Assembly: GCA_012845835.1 (NCBI GenBank)
Contig: JABAKD010000014.1
Location: 992,001 to 1,056,000, forward strand
Length of the DNA stretch: 64,000 nucleotides
Source of the DNA: Undaria pinnatifida
Taxonomy: Eukaryota > Sar > Phaeophyceae > Laminariales > Alariaceae
Direction of reading: 5' to 3'
Positions 56,201 to 64,000 of the stretch are shown in pieces. The notes below the pieces were generated by a model, which saw only the letters and a program-made list of their open reading frames with translations, searched no databases and had not been told where the DNA came from. How positions within the stretch are numbered: the stretch's first letter is position 1; every line of letters begins with the position of its first letter. A program made the translations under genes and the position numbers.

Positions 56201-58490
56201 ATGTGCCAGGTCCATACTGGTGCATACGTCTCACTACTCGTGCCTGGAAAAACCGACTGTACCGCTTGCCACCCAAGAGAGACTATCACGCATATAGACT
56301 AAATGGCAAAAGTAAAACCTACTAGTACAACAAACGCGCGGGCTGTTTTTCGGGAGCAAAAGTATGCCGGCTCTGTAGGCTAATCCATAAAATCATTCAA
56401 GAGGCTCTGTATTTAATACCAAGTAGTCTTTTGATTGCGTTGCGCCATCATATAAGTTTCAAAGAGGCCTTGGGTGGCATTTCTTCTTTTTACTTTTGAA
56501 AATCGAGTACGTACGAGCGTATTTTGTTTTCTTGTTTTTGCGATTTTCGCCAATAGCGAAGGCTGTGAGCCCGAGCGCTGCGTGGGAAACGGGCGCGAAT
56601 GGAGATACAGGCAAATAGAAATGGAAAAGCAAAAAATTACACAATTGCTGCTGGTTTGACTGCTACGCCGCTGTTTGGACTACTACTGCTGTGCTGCTGT
56701 GTGCGCTTTCTGCTGCCGCTTCCTGACGATGTTTTTTGAAAAAATAGTATCTGATCAAGCTACGCTGCTGTACGACGAGTATACTCACCACACACCCACA
56801 CCAGACAGCAAAACAAACCACAAATCCATATTTACGGGACGATGATGCTGGTCATAATCCTGGTCATGATGACGACGATGATACTAAGGACAACCACAAC
56901 GAACGACAACTATAAGCTATGATCATATTGATGCCCGCAACACATCTCCAAGCAAACCAGCAGCAGCACTCGACCTCGCCCGAACGCAATTAATCGATTT
57001 ACCACGAGCACAACAACCCCGCGCGCGCTGTAGTTTTCTTTCGGTTTTTGATAAACGGAACACAATAAATGATGCTGGAATAGTAGGTAGCTTCCGGGCC
57101 GATCCCGCGCCCACCACCGGTCCGAAGCCGGCCTGTGTATACTCCGAAAGCCCACAACCAAAAAAAAATCAAGTCACCACCAGCACCTAAACGGATTTGA
57201 ATGTGGGTCGAGTACCATACTCCAGGCACAACAGTCGATAGCCCCACACCAACAAGGCATCCAGTTCTCTCTCGGGCAACTAACTGGTGAACTGCTGTTG
57301 CTCGTTTTAGCCATGCGAGGGCCGCGCTGCAAGGCGGGGGGTTGAATGAAGATGACAATCGGAACGATGACAGCTGAACAAAACGACAGCAACCACAAAA
57401 AAACTACCCCAGGCAAGGTGCAGAAATATTTCAAATACGTCAGCTGTGAGTGTGACCAGTGGAGTGGTCGGTACTTTATAATGAATGTGGTCTGCCCTGC
57501 TGAGAGCAAAATGAACCGCAGCAGCCAGCAGCACTGCTGGTGATTTTAGTCAAACTCGAAACATAACAAACAACGGCCTGATTTCGGCTCTCTTTGGTAG
57601 GTCGAGCCCCCGGGATGGGTAAGGGTATGCTCCGGCCAGACATCAGTCGGGTGGGAGGGGAGGCCCCGAGCAACAGGGGCAGATGGCTGTGGGGGTGTGG
57701 GCTCACGAGGGACATGCAGGGCCGGCATGAGCTAGGTGGCAGCATATACGGTGTGGTGTGGACCGGGGGTATCGTGCCGATGGTTGGTCTTCAAATTTCT
57801 TTTTATACGCCGACGCACAAACTCTAGTCTCTGAATGGTATAGTCTGCTCTGCTCACAAAACAGCGTCCATCTGCTGATATAACAGCACTGCAGCACCGG
57901 TTTGGGGGGGGCAAGACCGGTGGAACGACCAGGCCCGGAGGGGGGTGGATCGTGGCCAACCCACGCTACCAAGTAACTGCCCGAGACATGTGCTGTGTGT
58001 CCTAGGTGTTGGTGGTGGCGGCGCCGGCAAAGGCGCCCGTGCGTAAGAGTTCGGCCGAGAGAGGGAGGAGAGGGGAGAGAGGAGGCAAAACAAGCCAATG
58101 TGATCAGATCGGTGCTCGCGGTAGTAGGGTACAACAACGCAACGCTGACGCTGGGTGCGGGGAGGGGGTAAGATGTTTTCTTGCTACTTCACCCACCTGG
58201 CTCCTCCGCTTCATAAGGTCCACCATGCCGTCGAGCTTGTGCGCGGCGCAGAGCCGGGCCGCCGCACCATCATACCCGAACGTCCTCCGCGCGTTGCAGT
58301 CCGCGTGCTCGCAGCGCAGAGGGACGATCTGCTCCATAACCGGAGTTGCGTGCTCGCTGCATAGCGTAGGCCCCTCCCCAGGGTACCCAAAACCCGGGAC
58401 ATTCGTGCAGCCCTCCTGCCCGCAGCGCAGACACTTGAGCACGTCTATCGTGTGCTGCGTATCCGGCTCACCCCCGCCCGTGTTGTCCAT
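45403..58490 (-). CDS. EsV-1-7 repeat protein, 9 repeats, Gly/Gln-rich tail
   Basis: Four coding exons on the minus strand: 58490-58197, 54794-54682, 51225-50976, 48120-45403; every junction is in phase. The product of about 1,124 residues carries nine EsV-1-7 repeats (C-x4-C ... YG-x2-G ... A-x-(F/Y)C-x2-H-x4-M). Repeats 1-2 are in exon 1, 3 in exon 2, 4 and 5 in exon 3, 6 split across exons 3/4, and 7-9 in exon 4. A tail of about 790 residues follows, with poly-Gly, poly-Gln and Pro/Ala runs and a basic C-terminus (RRRMMMRRRTRRGNG). EsV-1-7 proteins, including the developmental regulator IMM of Ectocarpus, form a brown algal family; the conserved Cys/His suggest metal binding. This gene is not shown to be IMM. 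The start at 58490 (MDNTGGG) is a choice: the frame is open to 58754, but that upstream part looks repeat-derived. Confidence 0.85.
48212..48332 (-). repeat. dispersed repeat family C copy in EsV-1-7 last intron
   Basis: The reverse complement reads CGCCGTTAGAACTGGAAACC ... ATCACTTGGAATTTGTATGG ... GACTCCAAAGGGGTTAAC, matching the copies at 5148 and 13312. Confidence 0.6.
48960..49150. repeat. GGGTC/GACCC-rich dispersed repeat in EsV-1-7 intron
   Basis: TTTCACGGGGCACAACCCGA through GATCCGACCCGCAAAAAGCC, with the AGGTTTTCATTATCTCACGG spacer. Confidence 0.6.
50776..50892 (+). mobile_element. short diverged SINE fragment in EsV-1-7 intron
   Basis: Matches the mid body in order: GCATACTCGTGTTCGTACGT, TTGTTGCGCAAAATAGTCGA, CGGTAAGCGTGAGTTGGCAC, GATGAAAATCGACAAGC. 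Antisense to the EsV-1-7 gene, within its last intron. Confidence 0.5.
50976..51225 (-). CDS. EsV-1-7 gene exon 3 (two and a half repeats)
   Basis: Acceptor CTCTCCCTCAG, donor GTAAGA. Encodes repeats CEFYECTRQPTYGLDGQRAK... and CKHPGCTRQPNYGHEGGRAK..., then CEFPACKRQ, the first nine residues of repeat 6. The repeat is completed by exon 4, so this intron splits a repeat unit in phase 0. Confidence 0.88.
51265..51965. repeat. minisatellite (ACATCGCTCATTGGTCAACG) in EsV-1-7 intron
   Basis: About 25-30 imperfect units of 22-30 bp, starting some 40 bp upstream (in gene direction) of the exon 3 acceptor. Motif variants are CATCGCTCATTGGTCAACGC and GCGGTCAGTGGACATCG. Confidence 0.8.
52495..52680 (+). 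repeat. dispersed repeat family A copy in EsV-1-7 intron
   Basis: TTCATGCATAGCCGGAGTCG, CCTCGCATCCCTACTGGACG, GACCAGGCAGACATCGCGTG and GAGGTGTTCGGCGAGTCGCA. Shows the family is spread across both ends of the window. Confidence 0.65.
53160..53275. repeat. (AAC)n microsatellite in EsV-1-7 intron
   Basis: Two AAC blocks separated by repeated GACAACCGCACAACA. Confidence 0.9.
54682..54794 (-). CDS. EsV-1-7 gene exon 2 (one repeat)
   Basis: A single repeat: CVVSNCTKLSTYGFDGFLAR then YCFSHKSSGMVYLKNRK, 37 codons plus CG. The acceptor is AAACAG and the donor GTAAGT is consensus. The two leftover bases join the first base of exon 3 to make Arg just before the next repeat's first Cys. Confidence 0.85.
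55990..56190 (+). repeat. one arm of an about 190-bp inverted repeat pair
   Basis: The segment with GTCACAGGACAGGCTCCAGT, GGAGCTGAGGAATACCCC and ATCTGACGCAATTCATGCCT is found reversed at 62040-62205. At the same relative place one copy has a short GTTGTTGCTGTTGTGGTTG stretch and the other a long AAC array. Confidence 0.7.
58197..58490 (-). CDS. EsV-1-7 gene exon 1
   Basis: Encodes an acidic N-terminus and repeats 1 and 2 (CGQEGCTNVPGFGYPGEG... and CEHADCNARRTFGYDGA...). It ends MVDLMKRRSQ in phase 0, followed by donor GTGGGT. The open frame continues upstream to 58754 (MAASPRFKPW...); an AG at about 58543 could also be an acceptor, so the 5' limit is uncertain. Confidence 0.75.
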
Positions 58491-58999
58491 CTCGCCCACC
58501 TTGCCCAGAGCTCCTCCTAGCTTCAGATCCCCTCCGAGCGAGCTGAAGCGCCGAGATTTTTTGGCTGGCACAAAAATAGCGCAAATCTCTTGATTTTTTA
58601 GGAAGCAGCTATCCTCAGCAAGGGTCAAAGCTACAAGCACCCGCGTGAGCCACCAGCGGGAGGCTAGGCGAGAAGGATCGAGATAGAAAGAAGGATCCCT
58701 CCGCCGGCGTGGAATCCCTCGCTTCCAAGGTTTAAACCGGGGCGAGGCGGCCACCTCTTTTCAAACTCTTTGGGGGAACACACTACTTCACAGCCCTCTC
58801 CTCTTTCTGACTGCTCGGCTGCTCGTAGCCGCCGCCTCGTTCTTCTGCAGTCCACTTTCCACTCCTGGATGGCGTGGTTTGTCGAAAAAAATCTACTCTC
58901 CTCCTCCCCCCCAAAAGTAAAAATTGCAAATCTGCACCCGAAAAATGATCCGAGTTTGATGGACTCTTTCATTCCAAGTCACTCAACGCCTAGGAAAAG

Positions 59000-60571
59000 T
59001 TAAATTTGCGATTTTTTGCCTTTTAGCCTTCCATGGTCTGAAAGAACAGCTTTGCGAGCAATTTTCGTAGACCTCGAGCTGCGGTGGTACGCCCTCATGG
59101 CCAAACCGAGCTCGTCGGAGCTCGGGCGATAAAATTTGCGAATTGCAGAGCAAAGAGCGAGGGAATGAATGAGGCACACCGCAGCGGGGGCATATACAGC
59201 AGCTGTTCGGGCCTGCCGCTCTTCTATCCCGCTTACTGATGGCCACTGGCTTGCATGCAGTCCGCGGGCTTTGGTTGATGGTCAGTCACAGAAGAAGATG
59301 AAGAAGAAGAAGAAGAACAGGTTTCTTTTTTTTAGTACAACTTTTTTTTGTACGTACAAAATAGCGTAGCAGAAAGTTGAGCAGAAAGTTGCAACAAATT
59401 GTTGCTACCTTAGCGAGTACTTCGACACACCGGGAGAGCGGCAGAAACAACAAGCAGCACAAGCCGCATCTAAGCAGCCTGGCCTGCGTGGAAGCGCATA
59501 GCAGCAGCAAGAGCAATGGAATCATCACAAACTTGGAGAAAAAAAATAAAATTCCAGAAAAATGCTTTTTTTTTTCTAAATTTTGGTCGAGGTATGCATA
59601 CACCATGGTTGACCGTTGGATCACTGCCCGGCTCGTAACGGGAAATAATGTATCACTGCGGATACGCTGATTCTATACCTGGTACAATAAAGAAATGTAA
59701 TACGTAGACCTGGCACGAATTACTTACAGACTTTTTCTGTTTTTCAGTCAGCTTTCAAGATGAAAAAGTTGCTTTTTGTTTGTTGTGTGGCGAAGGAGAT
59801 GGTATTATTTGTTCGTGTTTATTTTCGTAGAACTGCACCCACGTTTTTCGTGCACAGACCACTTTTAACTTGCATATAGTATGCGGGATTTTTGCAGTTG
59901 TGGGTGAAACCCACGCTTTTTTGGTAGGTTGGTTGGCGCTCGGTTATTACACACACCAACACCACCCCACCGCCAGCATTATTCTTCGTCCCGGTGTCAA
60001 TCAATACTGTTTTTACATTGTTTTTTCCAACCCAAATAGAGGATGGAAATCGCAAACACACCCTTCTTTTTTGTAGTGCGTGGTATTTTACGCAACTATT
60101 AATATCAAGAAGAGGTCAGCTGTGAGAGTTTGATCGGTACTACCTGGTGGTGCTACTAATCTTTGCAAGCTTGTACTTTTTTTATTCGTATTAAATACTT
60201 CAAAAACGTACACGCTTGCATGTAAAAAAGTTGACTACCATAATTCTGCGTAGTTTGCGTTCTATGGTGGGTAGTCGTGAAGGAGGAGGAGCACAACAAA
60301 ATACAGATGTTGCTGTATGTAGCGGAGTACCGGCGGTTACGTGAAACAGAAAATACAGCGACAACCATTACACACAGCTGCTGCTGCTGCGGACGATACA
60401 CAGCAAGCAGCTACAGCAGTACCATCATCATGGTACCATCATCATGCTACCATCACATCACGGCTTCATGACTGCAAAAAAATGGGTAACAGGAGGCGCG
60501 ACTTTCTTCAAATTACTTCGTATATCAAAACCAAAAAACAAATTGCTCTGTTGATTTTGGCACTGCTAGAA

Positions 60572-60604
<33 letters not shown>

Positions 60605-60618
60605 CACTATTACTACTG

Positions 60619-60664
<46 letters not shown>

Positions 60665-62000
60665 ACTACCAATACTACTACTACCACTACTACTACATAC
60701 ACTACTACTACTACTACTACAACAACTACTACTGCTACTACTGCTACACTACCACCACTACTACAGTAACTACTGCTGCTGCTACTACTACTACAGTTTT
60801 TTGTCTCGTTGGGTCGTTGTCGGCGTTTTGTTGGTGTTGTTGTGGTGGTGTTTTTTATCAATACTACCGGTATAACAGTAGTAGTAGTTAATAATCAATA
60901 ATAGTAGCGTTGTAGCGTTACACACATGAAAAGAAAGTACCTGGTACATAGTTATTAGATGGGTGCAAATATCAGTTTAATGTTACATTAATAAATACTG
61001 TGAAGAGCACACTGTCACAGCAGTACAACGCACGCAGACAGAGAGAAGGCAGGCGCAACAACACGATATAATACCAGAAACAAAACCAGTACGACAAGTA
61101 TTTAAAACAGCCGTGGAGCGAATAAAACAATAACAAACAATAACAAATACTACTAATAATGCTATGAAAACAACAATAACACATGATAATATAATAGGGG
61201 CGGGGGGGGGGGGGGGGGGATATATATATACAAAGTACATATTATATGTGTCGAGTACGAGTATCATTCGTTGCAGGTATAAGCGGTAAAGGCAGCGGCA
61301 CCACCAGCAGCGAGGCACAGCACCTAATAACGAGCTGCAGAGAAGCAGCAGCAGCAAGCAGCAGCATGCTGCAGCAGCAGCAGCTGCGGCAGCAGCAGTC
61401 GCCAGTTACCAGTCGCCAGTACGCAGGTACGACTATTTTTATATACATACGTAATATCTTGGTAATATTGTACTAGCAAACAATTTCATTCAAACTTGCG
61501 TCAAATTTTCTTTTTTTTCGGGCAAAAAGTGTACGGGGGGCTTCAAAAGACGAAAACTTCACAAATATTGAAAGATCGATAGAAGAACGGTCGGTCGCGG
61601 GTTGGGGGGGATACCATCAAAGGCCATCACACTTTCGGCGTTTCATTTTTGTCACCTCTAGGTTTCATTCTCTGTTTGTCTGCGCGTGTCTGCTGTCTGT
61701 CTTTGTTTTCAAATAATTATCCCACCAATTGCCACCACACCACCATCCCCCCTCCTCGCGTTTTTCATTTTTTCTCCACGAACGAACGATGAAAAAAGCC
61801 GTGTGTACTTGTATGCTGACTACGTATGCTCGGGTGTGCTTGTAACCGCACAGACTACTACAGCAGTACCTTGGCAGTACTTGATTTTTTATACGAGGGA
61901 TGTAGTTCCTGGGTTGGTGCTGCTGTGAATTCATTACGTAAGTTCACAATTTTGGTTTAATGTCACAGAAAAAATAATACTGCAAGAAGACACTAATAAT
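59000..62000. other. gene-free stretch upstream of the EsV-1-7 gene
   Basis: No exon with splice support on either strand. Contains the family D fragment (60105), an ACT array, purine/pyrimidine runs and a G homopolymer run at 61199-61219. The minus-strand stretch 58.5-59.1 kb (KKSRRF..., FRPWKAKRQKIANLTF) has protein-like pieces that I suspect are transposon-derived, not 5' exons. Confidence 0.4.
60570..60795. repeat. (ACT)n microsatellite
   Basis: ACT with ATT, GCT and ACC variants. 59.3-62 kb shows no supported gene. Confidence 0.9.
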
Positions 62001-62039
62001 TAATGCCGTACGTACGTAGGTATGTAGACTGACTCCCGA

Positions 62040-62218
62040 GTTCACTTTTATATGTTTCTGGAGGAGGCATGAATTGCGTCAGCTGTGATGTATGCGTGTA
62101 CCACTTTGGGTTGTGTGTGTGTTTTCCCTGGGGTATTCCTCAGCTCCAGAGTGACTGGAGCCTGTCCTGTGACCACGGACTTGATTATGCGAGTTAATGT
62201 GAGAACAACAACAACAGC

Positions 62219-62310
<92 letters not shown>
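62040..62310 (-). repeat. second arm of inverted repeat pair, plus (AAC)n array
   Basis: 62040-62205 is the reverse complement of 55990-56190. It runs directly into an AAC array (about 62206-62310) at the position where the other copy has only an interrupted GTT tract. Confidence 0.7.
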
Positions 62311-62337
62311 CGTATTATTATATTATTCCGGTAAAAA

Positions 62338-62575
62338 TAAAAATACACTCCAGCTGTGAGATCGAACATTTTGTCGAAACTCATTGCAAGCTGTGCGTGA
62401 TACTCCGATCGCGCGTATTACGGGTTGTGTGTCCTCATTAAGGATATAGTCTAGGTCGGCGACTCCCCTTGCAACTACAGCAGTGTAGCTATCAGGGTCA
62501 ACAGGGTGATGTTAGGCAGTCTGTCCACGGAAACTATAAAGCCCGTTTCTGAGGGGGACAAAATCTGACAGCTGT
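62338..62575 (+). repeat. dispersed repeat family E copy
   Basis: CAGCTGTGAGATCGAACATT, GATACTCCGATCGCGCGTAT, GTCGGCGACTCCCCTTGCAA, GGAAACTATAAAGCCCG and GAGGGGGACAAAA. Repeated at 63250-63475; split by the LTR element at 22473/23618. Confidence 0.7.
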
Positions 62576-62619
62576 GGAAGGAAATGCATCAGTTTATCAA
62601 GTGAATCCTGTAAGTCGAA

Positions 62620-62930
62620 TATCCGGTGAGGGGAGGGCGGAGTTGTAAAGGACGTGGGGGCCTGATTTTGATCAAAAGGGGAGCGGGAGGGGGGGAGGGA
62701 GGGGAGGGGACGGGTGGGGCAGGTCTATTTGTGCGTGGAAACTATAAATCCTTCTTGTGGGGGAGGGGGGGGAATGTGGCGGGGGAGGCGGGGGGCGGGG
62801 GGGGAGGGCTTTAGGTCTCATAGATGTAGGGGCTTGCTATAATACGCGTGGTGCTAGGTCTAGGCGATGGTGCGGGTGGTGGGAAAGGAGGGGGCGTTGG
62901 GGGCGGGGGGGGGTGGAAATTGCAGCAGCG
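62620..62930. other. G-rich, strand-biased stretch
   Basis: Runs of GGGGAGGGGGG-type sequence over 300 bp with a GTGGAAACTATAAATCC remnant of family E at about 62735-62752. No gene seen. Confidence 0.6.
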
Positions 62931-63249
62931 GTATGGACGGCTCTAAAAAGATAACGAAGCGATATCCAGGGCGTGGAAGTGTTTATTACTCTGGCGGATT
63001 TCGATATTATTAGGTGGGGCGTTTAAGCGAGAGGAAGCGAGGCATATTGTCTGAGCTGGCTGTGATCGAAAAAAACATCGAAACTCGTCGAGGTGATATG
63101 ACATAGATAGTTCAAACTGCATTTTGCGCAAAAGGTTTTACTTAGATTATAGAGCGCGTTGAATAGGCATAATAAACCAAACTAAACTGCCTGAGCTCGC
63201 TCCTCCGTACTATAATAATGCCTTACATTATAATAATACCTGGTATATT

Positions 63250-63475
63250 ATTATAAAAATAAAAATACACTCCAGCTGTGAGATCGAAGATTTTGTCGAA
63301 ACTCATCTCTGCAAGTTGTGTGTGATACTCCGATCGCGCGTATTACGGGTTGTGTGTCCTCATTAGGGATATAGGTCGGCGACTCCCCTTGCAACTGCAG
63401 GCAGTGTAGCTATCAGGGTCAATAGGGTGATGTTAGTCAGTCTGTGCGCGGAAACTATAAGACCCATATGTAATG
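63250..63475 (+). repeat. dispersed repeat family E copy 2
   Basis: Near-identical to 62338-62560 through GATACTCCGATCGCGCGTAT, TATCAGGGTCAATAGGGTGA and GCGGAAACTATAAGACCC. Confidence 0.7.
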
Positions 63476-64000
63476 TACTACTATCACCTGTTCATATTTA
63501 GCCTTAATATTAACAAAAAATAACTTACACTATCTGTGCACGGACTTATACCCCACTTCGTAACTGACTGGAATGATGACTGGAAATAGATGTCATGTTG
63601 AAAAACAATGCTCGTACATGTATGTTACGTAAACGTAAACCAGAAAATACAGGATATTTATATTCCGCATCCACTACCAACCATACACGCACGCATTCCT
63701 TCCTTCCTTATTTCATATTCCATCCATACGATACAAACCGCATTGTATAAATAAATAATAGTAGTACCAGGGATTTATAGTAATAGTAGGATAAATGCAG
63801 CCAACACAAAACAACACATTACTCAGTACTACTACTTTTTACGGGGGACCCTAGTAAAAAGGACCTACGGTGGATACAAAAGCCTATATATTCATGTATT
63901 TTTACCAACAATATTTGGTCCTATTTACTATCGTCCTCCGTAATATTAATACCTACGGTGGGTATACTGGTACTGGTAGGTAAATAATAACTTAATAACG

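Noticed and set aside
45403-58490. Integrated phaeovirus fragment
   Set aside because: EsV-1-7 is named after a viral protein, but here it is an intron-containing gene typical of brown algal nuclear families; no capsid, polymerase or other viral gene is present.
58197-58754. EsV-1-7 start at ATG 58754
   Set aside because: In frame but upstream residues look unrelated to the family and repeat-like; MDNTGGG at 58490 is preferred, though not proven.

Overview
Eukaryotic nuclear DNA, most likely from a brown alga (Phaeophyceae). The main evidence is a gene on the minus strand encoding nine EsV-1-7 cysteine-rich repeats, a family (typified by Ectocarpus IMM) found mainly in brown algae and their phaeoviruses. 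Kilobase-scale introns, long triplet microsatellites and many decayed retroelements fit that reading. No rRNA, intact tRNA, CRISPR or prokaryotic operon was seen.

Layout. (1) 2.0-13.2 kb, plus strand: an alpha/beta-hydrolase (monoacylglycerol-lipase type) gene. I assembled eight coding exons whose phases all join. One intron uses a GC donor. Each of the last three exons is preceded by decayed partial copies of itself. The introns are full of dispersed repeats. (2) 13.2-26.4 kb: no host gene; MITE-like elements, minisatellites, a large AGT array, a SINE, two tiny TRIM-like LTR elements, and a complete 1,032-bp LTR element (397-bp LTRs, 4-bp target duplication) nested in an older repeat. (3) 26.4-32.6 kb, minus strand: a decayed LTR-retrotransposon-like polyprotein. 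It has a NADAR (YbiA-like N-glycosidase) domain in the same frame as a retropepsin-like protease, then a minisatellite, then an integrase that has lost its catalytic residues. No reverse transcriptase is visible. (4) 33.3-34.3 kb: 0.9 kb of AGT repeats. (5) 35.6-38.3 kb, plus strand: a decayed LINE with a tRNA-derived SINE inserted into it. (6) 38.4-45.4 kb: no convincing gene. (7) 45.4-58.5 kb, minus strand: the EsV-1-7 gene, four coding exons, about 1,124 residues, with a very Gly/Gln-rich C-terminal region. (8) 58.5-64 kb: repeats only.

The two host genes are functionally unrelated as far as the sequence shows: a probable lipid-hydrolysing enzyme and a probable Zn-binding regulatory protein. 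Everything between them is repeat-derived. Exon joins come from splice signals, phase and family similarity; no transcript data were available. Repeat boundaries are approximate unless a target duplication is stated.
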